Assembly (NCBI RefSeq): GCF_026393345.1
Contig: NZ_JAPLAI010000040.1
Location: forward strand, 1 to 61,851
DNA from: Microbacterium sp.
Lineage (GTDB): Bacteria > Actinomycetota > Actinomycetes > Actinomycetales > Microbacteriaceae
Length of the DNA: 61,851 nt
Direction: 5' to 3'
The translations under genes were made by a program, and so were the position numbers. Positions 50,191-58,439 of the stretch are shown here, one piece after another. Each line of letters starts with the position of its first letter. Position 1 is the stretch's first letter. The notes under the pieces are model-generated. The model was given only the letters and a program-made list of their open reading frames with translations. It did not search any database and was not told the origin of the DNA.

Positions 50191-50266
50191 CATGTCCCAC
50201 TTTCTGCCGCTCTGAGCACCTCAAACCGGCAGAAAGTGGGACATGTTCTGCAGAAAGTGGGACATG
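50191..50266 (-). repeat. 76-bp palindromic intergenic repeat, copy 2
   Basis: Inverse copy of the element at 40228-40303. Arms 50191-50209 and 50227-50245 are identical in sequence to copy 1, the loop (50210-50226) is also 17 nt but differs at 6 positions, and the third arm copy is at 50250-50266. It lies in the 335-nt gene-free stretch upstream of smc (50037-50371), which otherwise holds only the minus-strand promoter. Confidence 0.92.
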
Positions 50267-50371
50267 CGGGGGATGCGGATGCCGCCGGTGGCCGGGGCGT
50301 CGCTGCGGGCGGAGCACGCCTGCTCCGGTAGCGTGATCAGGGGTAATCGTCGAGAAGGCCGGAGGACGTCC

Positions 50372-53300
50372 ATGCACCTGAAGAGCGTCACGCTCAAAGG
50401 GTTCAAGTCGTTCGCGCAGCCGACGACCTTCGCCTTCGAACCCGGCGTCACGGCAATCGTCGGACCCAACGGATCGGGCAAGTCCAACGTCGTCGACGCG
50501 CTCGCCTGGGTCATGGGGGAGCAGGGGGCGAAGACCCTCCGCGGCGGCAAGATGGAAGACGTCATCTTCGCCGGCACGTCCACCCGCGGGCCGCTCGGTC
50601 GCGCCGAGGTGCAGCTGACGATCGACAACTCCGACGGCGTCCTGCCGATCGAGTACGCCGAGGTGACGATCAGTCGCACCCTCTTCCGCAACGGCGCGAG
50701 CGAATACGCCATCAACGGCGACTCCTGCCGCCTGCTCGACCTGCAGGAGCTCCTCAGCGACTCCGGTCTCGGCCGCGAGATGCACGTGATCGTGGGGCAG
50801 GGTCGCCTCGACACGGTGCTGCAGGCGAGCCCCGAGGACCGACGCGGGTTCATCGAGGAGGCCGCCGGCATCCTCAAACACCGGCGGCGCAAGGAGAAGA
50901 CCCTCCGCAAGCTCCAGGCGATGGAGGCCAACCTCACCCGCCTGTCCGACCTCGCGGGCGAGATCCGGCGTCAGCTCAAGCCTCTCGGCCGGCAGGCGGA
51001 GGTGGCGCGTGAGGCGGCGACGATCGCCGCGGTCGTCCGTGACGCGAAGGCGCGGCTCTACGCCGACGAGCTCGTCGGGCTGCGCCGAGAACTCGGCGAT
51101 CACGCCCGCAACGAGCAGGAGCGGCACGCCGAACGGCTGGTGCTGCAGGATCAACTGGACCAAGCCCGTGTCCGCATCGCCCGCCTCGAGGCGCAGCAGC
51201 GCTCCGAGGTGGTCGATGAGGCCCGGCGTGTGGCGTTCGGTCTGGAACAGGTACAGGAACGCCTCCGCGGTGTCTACACGCTCGCCGGCCAGCGCCTCGC
51301 GCTGCTGAGCGCGGACGAGGACGCCCTCGCCCCGGCCGTCACCGTCTCGCAGTCCGACGTCGACACCGCGCGGGCAGAACTCGACGAGATCTCCGCCGGC
51401 GTCGGGGACGCGCAGGATGCGGCGGCGGCCGCCGGCCGTGAGGTGAGCCGCGCCCGCGCCGAGCTCGACGCCCTCGACGCCGACATCGCCGCCCAGAGCG
51501 CGCTGGTCTCCGAGCATGACATGCGCATCTCCGCCCTTCGCGGCACCGCCGAGGCCGCCGCATCCGCCCTCGCCGCGGTGCAGGCGGGTGTCGAACGGCA
51601 ACAACGGGCGCTGGATGCTGCGCTCGCCCGCCGCGCCGAGGCGGAGGCAGCCCTCGCCGGAGTGGATCCAGACCTCGTCCCGGAGGAGTCCTCGGCCGAG
51701 CACGCCGCCGCCTACGAGCAGGCGCAGCGCCGGGCGACCGAGACGGAGGCCGACGTTGCCGGCATCCGGGAGCGCCTGCACGCCGCCGAACGAGAGATCG
51801 ACGGGCTCACCGCGCAGGTCGCTACCCTCGGCCGTGCCCTCGACGTCCGCGGCGGCGCGTCCGAACTCATCGCCCGCGGCGACGCCGGGGTCCGTGGACT
51901 CGTGGGTGACGCCGTGCAGGTCTCGGCCGGGTACGAGGCCGCCATCGCCGCCGCGCTCGGGTCGATTGCCGAAGGCGTCCTCGTCGACACCGCGGAGATC
52001 GCCCGCGAGACCGCCGATCGAGTGCGCGCATCCGACCTCGGTGTCGTCGACATCGCGATCGCCGAGGTCACCGCGGCTCCCGCGGTCATCGCGCCGGAGG
52101 GGAGCGTCCGCGCCGTCGACGTCGTCACTGCCCCCGACGGTGTGCGGGGCCTCCTGGCGCGGGTGGTCATCGTCGACGATCTCGCCGCCGCGCAGCAGGT
52201 GGCAAAGGCCGAGGACCTCACGGTCGTCACCCGTGCGGGCGAGATCGTCACCCGCTACACCGTGCGCGCCGGGACGGGCCCCGGGCGGTCGCGGCTGGAG
52301 CTCGCCGCCGAACGGGATGCGGCCGCCGAACGCCTCGCGGAGCTGACCGTCGTCGCCGACTCGCTCCGTGACGCCCTCACCGACCGCACCCGGCAACTCG
52401 CCGAGGCGCGCCACAGTACGAAGCAGCGACTGGACGCCCTCCGCGCGCACGATGCGGCGCTGGCCGCCCATGCCGAACAGGTCAACCGTGCCACGGTGCG
52501 CCACGAGGCCGCGGTTGCCGAGTGCGAGCGGCTCACCCACCAGCTCGCGCAGGTGCAGACCGCGGTCGCCGAGGCAGAGGACTCGGCCCGAGTCGCCCGC
52601 GAACGCCTCGAGCACGCCTTGGAGGCGCCCCGGCCGATGCTCGACGCGTCCGCCCGCGACGAGATGCTGCAGAGCCTCGACGCCGCCCGCGAGAACGAGA
52701 TGCGCGCCCGGCTCGACGTCGAGACCCTGCGGGAACGCATCCGTGCCGCCGAGCAACGCATCGTCGGGCTGGAGAAACAGCGCGAGCGGGAACGCGTCGC
52801 CGCCGCGGAGTCCGCCCGCCGCACGGTCATCCGCCGGCGCCAGCGCGAGATCGCCGCCGAGGTCGCGGGTCAGCTGCCGGCCCTCCTGGATTCGGTCGAC
52901 CGCTCGGTGAGCCAAGCTCGCGTGGAACTCGCCGCCGCCGAGTCCCAGCGCACGGCCGTGACCGCGGAGCTCGCGGAGCACCGCCGGGCGGAGGGCGTGG
53001 TGCGAGAGCGCCTCGCCGCCCTCACCGAGAGCGTGCACAGCCTCGAGATGCACATCCACGAGAAGCGACTGCACGTGTCCAGCCTGCTCGAGCGGGTGGC
53101 CAGTGAGCTGGCACTCGACGAAGATATACTGATTTCGGAATATGGTCCGGATCAGCTGATTCCCGCCGAGTCCGATGACGATGCCGCCGAGGGCGTGCCG
53201 TTCGACCGAGCGGCCCAGCGTCGCCGTCTGCAGGACGCGGAACGCAAGCTCGGTCAGCTCGGCCGGGTCAATCCGCTCGCGCTCGAGGAGTTCGCCGCGC

Positions 53301-53866
53301 TGGAACAGCGGCACGCGTTCCTCACGGAGCAGCTCACCGACCTCACGCAGACCCGCGCCGATCTGCTGACGATCATCGGTGACCTGGACGAGCGGATGCA
53401 GGTGATCTTCCTCGAGGCATTCGAGGACACCCGTGAGGCATTCACCGAGGTGTTCCCGATGCTCTTCCCCGGCGGCACCGGCAGCATCTCCCTCACCGAC
53501 CCGGACAACCCGCTGACCACAGGCATCGAGGTGTCGGTGCGGCCCGTGGGCAAGAAGGTGGAGCGGCTCTCGCTGCTCTCCGGTGGCGAGCGGTCGCTGG
53601 CAGCGGTGGCCCTCCTCGTCGCGATCTTCACCGCACGGCCGAGCCCCTTCTACATCCTCGACGAGGTCGAGGCCGCCCTCGACGACGCCAACCTCGGGCG
53701 CTTGCTCAGCGTGTTCGAGAAGCTCCGGGCCTCGAGCCAGCTCATCGTCATCACCCATCAGAAGCGCACGATGGAGATCGCCGATGCGCTCTACGGCGTG
53801 TCGATGCGGCAGGACGGTGTGTCGGCCGTGGTGGGGCAGCGCGTGCGGGAGGCTGCCGCGTCCTAG
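50372..53866 (+). CDS. smc: Chromosome segregation protein SMC
   Basis: ATPase of the SMC-ScpAB condensin that organises and separates sister chromosomes. The 1164-aa protein has the full layout: N-terminal head with GPNGSGKSN (31-39), long coiled coil, hinge (about 500-650, with GGASELIARGDAGVRGLVGDAV), returning coiled coil, and C-terminal head with LLSGGERSLAAVALL (signature) and FYILDEVEAALDDANL (Walker B). ATG 50372 follows GGAGGAC. A stretch with several rare codons, including ATA, lies at 53120-53177 where the coil returns to the head. ftsY follows after a lipoprotein gene, as in many actinobacteria. Confidence 0.97.
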   Translation: MHLKSVTLKGFKSFAQPTTFAFEPGVTAIVGPNGSGKSNVVDALAWVMGEQGAKTLRGGKMEDVIFAGTSTRGPLGRAEVQLTIDNSDGVLPIEYAEVTISRTLFRNGASEYAINGDSCRLLDLQELLSDSGLGREMHVIVGQGRLDTVLQASPEDRRGFIEEAAGILKHRRRKEKTLRKLQAMEANLTRLSDLAGEIRRQLKPLGRQAEVAREAATIAAVVRDAKARLYADELVGLRRELGDHARNEQERHAERLVLQDQLDQARVRIARLEAQQRSEVVDEARRVAFGLEQVQERLRGVYTLAGQRLALLSADEDALAPAVTVSQSDVDTARAELDEISAGVGDAQDAAAAAGREVSRARAELDALDADIAAQSALVSEHDMRISALRGTAEAAASALAAVQAGVERQQRALDAALARRAEAEAALAGVDPDLVPEESSAEHAAAYEQAQRRATETEADVAGIRERLHAAEREIDGLTAQVATLGRALDVRGGASELIARGDAGVRGLVGDAVQVSAGYEAAIAAALGSIAEGVLVDTAEIARETADRVRASDLGVVDIAIAEVTAAPAVIAPEGSVRAVDVVTAPDGVRGLLARVVIVDDLAAAQQVAKAEDLTVVTRAGEIVTRYTVRAGTGPGRSRLELAAERDAAAERLAELTVVADSLRDALTDRTRQLAEARHSTKQRLDALRAHDAALAAHAEQVNRATVRHEAAVAECERLTHQLAQVQTAVAEAEDSARVARERLEHALEAPRPMLDASARDEMLQSLDAARENEMRARLDVETLRERIRAAEQRIVGLEKQRERERVAAAESARRTVIRRRQREIAAEVAGQLPALLDSVDRSVSQARVELAAAESQRTAVTAELAEHRRAEGVVRERLAALTESVHSLEMHIHEKRLHVSSLLERVASELALDEDILISEYGPDQLIPAESDDDAAEGVPFDRAAQRRRLQDAERKLGQLGRVNPLALEEFAALEQRHAFLTEQLTDLTQTRADLLTIIGDLDERMQVIFLEAFEDTREAFTEVFPMLFPGGTGSISLTDPDNPLTTGIEVSVRPVGKKVERLSLLSGGERSLAAVALLVAIFTARPSPFYILDEVEAALDDANLGRLLSVFEKLRASSQLIVITHQKRTMEIADALYGVSMRQDGVSAVVGQRVREAAAS

Positions 53867-53931
53867 CAGGTCCGCCTCCTCGCAGATCCGGCCGCGTGTG
53901 GACAGCGCGGGTGGGGGTGCCGCCGCGCGGC

Positions 53932-53937
53932 TAGCGT
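53932..53937 (+). promoter_or_regulatory. -10 box (TAGCGT) of the lipoprotein gene
   Basis: TAGCGT is 6 nt before ATG 53944. Confidence 0.5.
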
Positions 53938-53943
53938 GGGGCC

Positions 53944-54627
53944 ATGACTTCCGCATCCTTCCGCGTCGGCGCGCTCGTCGTCACCGCGCTCCTGACCACG
54001 ACGACCCTGGCCGGCTGTTCCGTCGTCGACCTTCTCGCGGGCGGAAAGAAGACGGCCTCCCCATCCGCGTCCGCCACCCCGACCGCCGACCCGGACACAG
54101 ATGCCCAGGCCGACCCGGATGTCGCGATCTCGTTCGCCGCGGGCGCGGATCTCGATCCCTCGTGGAGCGCGCAGTGGGGTGACCCGTTCCTCGGCAGCAC
54201 CGACTTCTCCGTGTACGCCGCCGACGACGGCAATGGTGCGTGGTCGTATCAGGAGAATGCGACGGGCTGCATCCTCGGGTACTGGCAGGGGCGGGTCGAC
54301 GGGCTCGACACATCGGGCGGCGACAGCGACGCATCGGACCAGCTGCTCGCGATCCAGTTCGACGCCGACGTCGCGGAGGTCGCGCCGTACGCCGCGGACG
54401 ACATCACCTTCGCCTCGCTCAGCGGCCCGATCGCCGCGCGGTCGGTCGCCGGCGCCGACTCCGAGAACGGTCTGACCTACATCGTCGCCGCTCGCGCATT
54501 CGCCGCGCTGGGTGCGGGCCTGGTCGCGACGCTCGACTGCCCGGAGGCCATCGACGTCTACACGCAATGGGCGAGTCTGCAGGCGGATCCGGGCGCGTAC
54601 ACGGCGGTCGTGGGTCCGCTCGGCTGA
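53944..54627 (+). CDS. Hypothetical lipoprotein
   Basis: A 227-aa secreted lipoprotein with a clear signal peptide and lipobox LAGC (Cys25). A Ser/Thr/Asp/Pro linker (about 36-60) precedes a folded acidic domain (60-227) with cysteines in TGCILG and LDCPEA that may be joined. I do not recognise the domain. It sits between smc and ftsY, has its own leaderless promoter, and is probably an independent gene. Function unknown. Confidence 0.85.
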   Translation: MTSASFRVGALVVTALLTTTTLAGCSVVDLLAGGKKTASPSASATPTADPDTDAQADPDVAISFAAGADLDPSWSAQWGDPFLGSTDFSVYAADDGNGAWSYQENATGCILGYWQGRVDGLDTSGGDSDASDQLLAIQFDADVAEVAPYAADDITFASLSGPIAARSVAGADSENGLTYIVAARAFAALGAGLVATLDCPEAIDVYTQWASLQADPGAYTAVVGPLG

Positions 54628-54646
54628 GCCGGCCGCGTCCGGCCCG

Positions 54647-54652
54647 TAGGCT
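54647..54652 (+). promoter_or_regulatory. -10 box (TAGGCT) of ftsY
   Basis: TAGGCT is 6 nt before ATG 54659. Confidence 0.5.
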
Positions 54653-54658
54653 GGAGTC

Positions 54659-55531
54659 ATGGCCGAGAAATCGTGGTCGCTGGGGCGCGCCCTGCGGGGG
54701 ATGTTCGTCAAGCCCGTCATCGACGAGAGTACATGGGACGATCTGGAGACGGCGCTGCTCACCGCCGATTTCGGGCCAGACATCACCGAGCGGCTCATCG
54801 ACGAGCTGCGGGAGAAGGTCGACCGCTTTCGCACCACCGACCCGCGTGACCTGCAGCGGATGCTGAAGGAGACGCTCGAGGAGCACTTCGCGAAGTTCGA
54901 CACGACGCTGCGGCTGACCGAGCGCCCCGCCGTCGTGCTGGTCGTCGGCGTCAACGGCGTCGGGAAGACCACCACGATCGGTAAGTTCGCGAACTTCCTC
55001 CGTCGCTACGGCCGCACGATCGTCGTCGGTGCCGCCGACACCTTCCGTGCGGCCGCCGTCGACCAGCTGGCGACCTGGGCGGAGCGGGGCGGGGCGTCGA
55101 TCGTCCGGCCGCAGCAGGAGGGCCAGGACCCGGCTTCCGTCGCCTACCAGACGGTGGAGCACGCCATCCGCACCGGCACCGAGATCGTCCTCATCGACAC
55201 CGCGGGGCGGCTCCACACCAAGGGCGGCCTGATGGACGAGCTCGGCAAGATCAAGCGAGTGGTCGAGAAGCAGGCACCCATCAGCGAGGTGCTGCTGGTG
55301 CTGGACGCCACCACCGGCCAGAACGGCGTGATGCAGGCGCAGGCGTTCCTCGAGCATGCGGGAGTCACCGGACTCGTGCTGACCAAGCTCGACGGCTCGG
55401 CCAAGGGCGGGTTCGTGCTGGCAGTGCAGGAGCGCACCGGCATCCCCGTGAAGCTGCTGGGCCAGGGCGAAGGCATCGGCGACCTCACCGGCTTCACCCC
55501 GCACGTGTTCGTCGAGGCGCTCGTCGACTGA
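54659..55531 (+). CDS. ftsY: Signal recognition particle receptor FtsY
   Basis: SRP receptor GTPase that brings ribosome-SRP complexes to the membrane. The 290-aa protein consists of the N and G domains only; the acidic A domain of E. coli FtsY is missing, as is usual in actinobacteria. VNGVGKTTTIGKFA (P loop), DTFRAAAVDQL, DTAGRLHTKGGLMDEL and LTKLDGSAKGGFVL are the SRP-GTPase motifs. Its partner Ffh is encoded 2.9 kb downstream. The start is set by the -10 box. Confidence 0.97.
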   Translation: MAEKSWSLGRALRGMFVKPVIDESTWDDLETALLTADFGPDITERLIDELREKVDRFRTTDPRDLQRMLKETLEEHFAKFDTTLRLTERPAVVLVVGVNGVGKTTTIGKFANFLRRYGRTIVVGAADTFRAAAVDQLATWAERGGASIVRPQQEGQDPASVAYQTVEHAIRTGTEIVLIDTAGRLHTKGGLMDELGKIKRVVEKQAPISEVLLVLDATTGQNGVMQAQAFLEHAGVTGLVLTKLDGSAKGGFVLAVQERTGIPVKLLGQGEGIGDLTGFTPHVFVEALVD

Positions 55532-55593
55532 CGGGTCCTGCGACGCGCCGCCGCGGACTACCGACTCGCGCGCCAGCCTGGTTTCATGGGGGA

Positions 55594-56094
55594 ATGGCGA
55601 TCGAACACGACTTCTTCGGGCTCCTCGAGTCCGGCCCCGACGGTTCGATCTTCTGGTCGGAGACCGTGGAGTTCGGCGACCAGTCGGTCACCGTGGATCT
55701 CACCGCGCCCGACCAGGACGACGTGTCCCAGGCGGCGCTCGACGTCGCCGCAGGGCTCGTGTCGTCGCTGGAGGCGCTGGACCTGATCGCGCGTGAGGCG
55801 ATGGTCTCGGAGCTCGACGACCGCACCAGCGAGGTCATCGAGTACATCCTGCAGCAGCAGACTCTCCACGGCGAGCAGATCAACGACTTCCTCGTGGACG
55901 AGTCCGGCGACGTGCAGATCGACATCATCCGCGCGCTGCAGCTGATGAGCCTGACCATCCTGGCGGACGAGCACGGCGGCGCCGACCCGTTCGCGGTGCT
56001 CGAATACGCGCTGGACTCGGACGCCACCGACGACGTGCTGCTGGTCAACCTCGACTCCGAGGGCAAGGTGCAGTCGGTCACCAGCGCCGACTGA
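55594..56094 (+). CDS. DUF2004-like protein
   Basis: A 166-aa acidic soluble protein without signal or membrane segment. The beginning (HDFFGLLESGPDGSIFWSETVEFGD) and the mid-segment resemble the DUF2004 family as I recall it, which has no known function; I hold this loosely. ATG 55594 follows GGGGGAA. Its stop is 5 nt from that of lipA on the opposite strand. Confidence 0.7.
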   Translation: MAIEHDFFGLLESGPDGSIFWSETVEFGDQSVTVDLTAPDQDDVSQAALDVAAGLVSSLEALDLIAREAMVSELDDRTSEVIEYILQQQTLHGEQINDFLVDESGDVQIDIIRALQLMSLTILADEHGGADPFAVLEYALDSDATDDVLLVNLDSEGKVQSVTSAD

Positions 56095-56099
56095 GTCGC

Positions 56100-57101
56100 T
56101 CAGACCGCCTGCGCGAACCCGGATGCCCCGGCCGCGATGTCGCGGGCCAGGTGCGTGAGCTCCGCCGGGATGTCGCGCCCCTTTGCGAGCATCGACTGGG
56201 CCCACAGTCGCCCGGCACGGTACGACGAGCGCACCAGCGGGCCGGCGAGCACGCTGAGGAAGCCGATCCGCTCCGCCTCCTCCTTGAACCCGACGAACTC
56301 GTCCGGCTTGACCCAGCGGGCGACCGGCAAGTGGCGGGGGGACGGACGCAGGTACTGCGTGATCGTGATGATGTCGCAGCCCGCGTCGTGCAGGTCCTGC
56401 AGGGCGGCGACGACCTCGGCGGGCTCCTCGCCCATCCCGAGGATGAGGTTCGACTTCGTGATGAGTCCCGCCTCCCGGGCCGCGGTGAGCACCCCGAGCG
56501 ACCGGTCGTAACGGAACGCCGGGCGGATGCGCTTGAAGATGCGGGGGACCGTCTCCACGTTGTGCGCGAACACCTCCGGGCGGGAGTCGAACACGGCCGC
56601 CAACTGGTCCGGATCGCCGTTGAAGTCGGTGGCGAGGATTTCCACACCCGTGCCGGGGTTCCGGTCGTGGATACGGCGCACCGTCTCCGCGTGCAGCCAG
56701 GCGCCGCCGTCGGGCAGATCGTCGCGGGCGACGCCGGTCACGGTGGCATAGCGCAGCCGCATCCGGGCGACGCTGTCCGCCACCCGTCGCGGCTCGTCGG
56801 TGTCGTAGTCCGCCGGCTTGCCGGTGTCGATCTGGCAGAAGTCGCAGCGCCGCGTGCACTGCGATCCGCCGATGAGGAACGTGGCCTCGCGGTCCTCCCA
56901 GCACTCGAAGATGTTGGGGCAGCCCGCCTCCTGGCAGACGGTGTGCAGATCCTCGGTCTTTACCAGCTCGTGCAGCTCGCGGTACTCCGGGCCGAGCTTG
57001 GCCTTCGTCTTGATCCACTCCGGCTTGCGCTCGATGGGGGTCTGGGAGTTCCGGACCTCCAGGCGCAGCAGCTTCCGGCCGGCCGGCTCCGCGACGCTCA
57101 C
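56100..57101 (-). CDS. lipA: Lipoyl synthase
   Basis: Radical-SAM enzyme that inserts two sulfurs into octanoyl groups on lipoyl domains. The auxiliary cluster motif [12 protein letters not shown] and the radical-SAM motif CTRRCDFCQ are intact, as is the C-terminal RSSYRAG motif whose Ser holds the auxiliary cluster. The length, 333 aa, is normal. ATG 57101 overlaps the lipB stop by 4 nt, so the two are translated together. Confidence 0.98.
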   Translation of the reverse strand: MSVAEPAGRKLLRLEVRNSQTPIERKPEWIKTKAKLGPEYRELHELVKTEDLHTVCQEAGCPNIFECWEDREATFLIGGSQCTRRCDFCQIDTGKPADYDTDEPRRVADSVARMRLRYATVTGVARDDLPDGGAWLHAETVRRIHDRNPGTGVEILATDFNGDPDQLAAVFDSRPEVFAHNVETVPRIFKRIRPAFRYDRSLGVLTAAREAGLITKSNLILGMGEEPAEVVAALQDLHDAGCDIITITQYLRPSPRHLPVARWVKPDEFVGFKEEAERIGFLSVLAGPLVRSSYRAGRLWAQSMLAKGRDIPAELTHLARDIAAGASGFAQAV

Positions 57102-57748
57102 GCCACCGCTCCCTGGAGCTCGGTCTGGAACTCGGCCGCGAAGTGCGCCGACACGGTCTGGACGATGTCGGCGGGGGAGACGTCGGCGCCGACGATCTCG
57201 CTCACGGTCGTCACCCCCGCATCCCGGATGCCGCAGGGGATGATGCCGCGGAAGCCCGCGAGCGAGTTATCGCAGTTGATGGCGAAGCCGTGCATGGTGA
57301 CGCTCTTCTCCACCCGCACCCCGATGGCGGCGACCTTGTCTTCGGACAGGGGGCGTCGTACCCACACCCCGCTGCGGCCGGTGACCTGATACCCCTCCAC
57401 GCCGTGCGCGGCGAGCACGCCGATGAGCACGCGTTCCAGCCGTCGCACGTGCGCGACGACGTCGATCGGATGCGGCAGGCGCACGATCGGATAGCCGACG
57501 AGCTGTCCCGGGCCGTGCCAGGTGATCTTGCCGCCGCGATCCACATCGATCACCGGTGTCCCGTCGACCGGGCGCTCGGCCGGGTCGGTGCGGGTGCCGG
57601 CGGTGTAGACCGCCTCGTGCTCCAGCAGCAGCAGGGTGTCGCTTCGGGTACCGGCGACGACCTCGGCGTGCACCTCGCGCTGGCGTGCCCAGCCCTCCAG
57701 GTACGGGACGTAGTCGGGCGCGAGGCCAGCGGTCACGATCTCAAGCAC
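57098..57748 (-). CDS. lipB: Octanoyl-(acyl carrier protein)-protein N-octanoyltransferase
   Basis: Moves octanoate from ACP to lipoyl domains, giving the LipA substrate. [16 protein letters not shown] is the substrate tunnel. [17 protein letters not shown] holds the catalytic Lys, and [13 protein letters not shown] the catalytic Cys. GTG 57748 follows GGGAGGGC. The length is 216 aa. It is divergent from a TetR gene with an 81-nt gap. Confidence 0.97.
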   Translation of the reverse strand: MLEIVTAGLAPDYVPYLEGWARQREVHAEVVAGTRSDTLLLLEHEAVYTAGTRTDPAERPVDGTPVIDVDRGGKITWHGPGQLVGYPIVRLPHPIDVVAHVRRLERVLIGVLAAHGVEGYQVTGRSGVWVRRPLSEDKVAAIGVRVEKSVTMHGFAINCDNSLAGFRGIIPCGIRDAGVTTVSEIVGADVSPADIVQTVSAHFAAEFQTELQGAVA

Positions 57749-57816
57749 GGTGCCCTCCCGGGGCAGTGAGCGGGTTTATGGATCGCGTCCAACAATACCC
57801 TGAACGACGAGAGCTC

Positions 57817-57822
57817 TACGCT
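57817..57822 (+). promoter_or_regulatory. -10 box (TACGCT) of the second tetR gene
   Basis: TACGCT is 7 nt before GTG 57830 and only 1 nt before GTG 57824, so the spacing selects 57830 as the start of a leaderless mRNA. Confidence 0.5.
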
Positions 57823-57829
57823 GGTGCTC

Positions 57830-58378
57830 GTGTCCCGTCCCATCGGTCGCCCGCGGGTGTCGTCACGCGAAACCCTCGCGGAGGCGGCGTGCGAGTTGTT
57901 CCTCGAGCGCGGCTACGACGCCACCTCGATCTCCGACATCACCCGGCGTGCGGGGGTGGCGCGCTCCAGCTTCTTCAACTACTTCGATGCCAAGGGCGAT
58001 GTGCTGTGGGCGGGGTTCGATGAGCGGGCGGATGCGGCCGCCGACGCCCTCGCCGACCCCGGGGTCACGGTGGCCGCGGCGCTCGTCGGCATCGCGACCG
58101 ATCTCGTGCCCGACGCACTGGCGCTCGCGATCACCAATGCCGACGCCATGGGGATCGCCGCGGAGCTGGAACGCGACCGGGCGCTACGGCAACGCCGCGT
58201 GCAGCGGGACGTGATCGCACGGCTCCGCCGGGACGGGGCCGAGCGCCTGGTCGCGGAGGTGCGTGCGGGGGCGTACGCCGCCGCCGTGCTGGCCGCACTC
58301 TGGGCCTGGGCCGACCGCACGTCCGCCGGTCCGCCGCTTGCCGCGCTGCTGCGCGACGCGCTCGCCCAGGCCGACTGA
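57830..58378 (+). CDS. TetR-family transcriptional regulator
   Basis: A 182-aa TetR regulator. The DNA-binding domain (about 10-55) has ETLAEAACELFLERGYDATS and DITRRAGVARSSFFNYF; the C-terminal domain is Ala-rich and unassigned. The GTG at 57830 is preferred over 57824 because of the -10 box. It is divergent from lipB and followed by ffh, neither a typical TetR target, so its regulon is unknown. It may control lipBA or only itself. No clear palindrome was found in the short intergenic gap. Confidence 0.87.
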   Translation: MSRPIGRPRVSSRETLAEAACELFLERGYDATSISDITRRAGVARSSFFNYFDAKGDVLWAGFDERADAAADALADPGVTVAAALVGIATDLVPDALALAITNADAMGIAAELERDRALRQRRVQRDVIARLRRDGAERLVAEVRAGAYAAAVLAALWAWADRTSAGPPLAALLRDALAQAD

Positions 58379-58424
58379 GCAGTCCCCTCCGGGGGGCCGG
58401 CTCCGCTCCGCCCCCGCGCCCGCG

Positions 58425-58430
58425 TAAACT
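58425..58430 (+). promoter_or_regulatory. -10 box (TAAACT) of ffh
   Basis: TAAACT lies 9 nt before ATG 58440, with no Shine-Dalgarno, so the message would have at most a few untranslated bases. Confidence 0.45.
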
Positions 58431-58439
58431 CGTCACATC

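Noticed and set aside
50033..53956. 1307-codon open frame antisense to smc, and other long antisense frames such as 1149-3173
   Set aside because: They lie opposite well-identified genes and have Arg/Gly/Ala/Asp-rich low-complexity translations, the expected result of GC-rich third positions. No start signals or family motifs.
57824..57829. GTG 57824 as start of the second TetR gene
   Set aside because: It would lie one base after the -10 box, too close to be transcribed; GTG 57830 fits the leaderless spacing.
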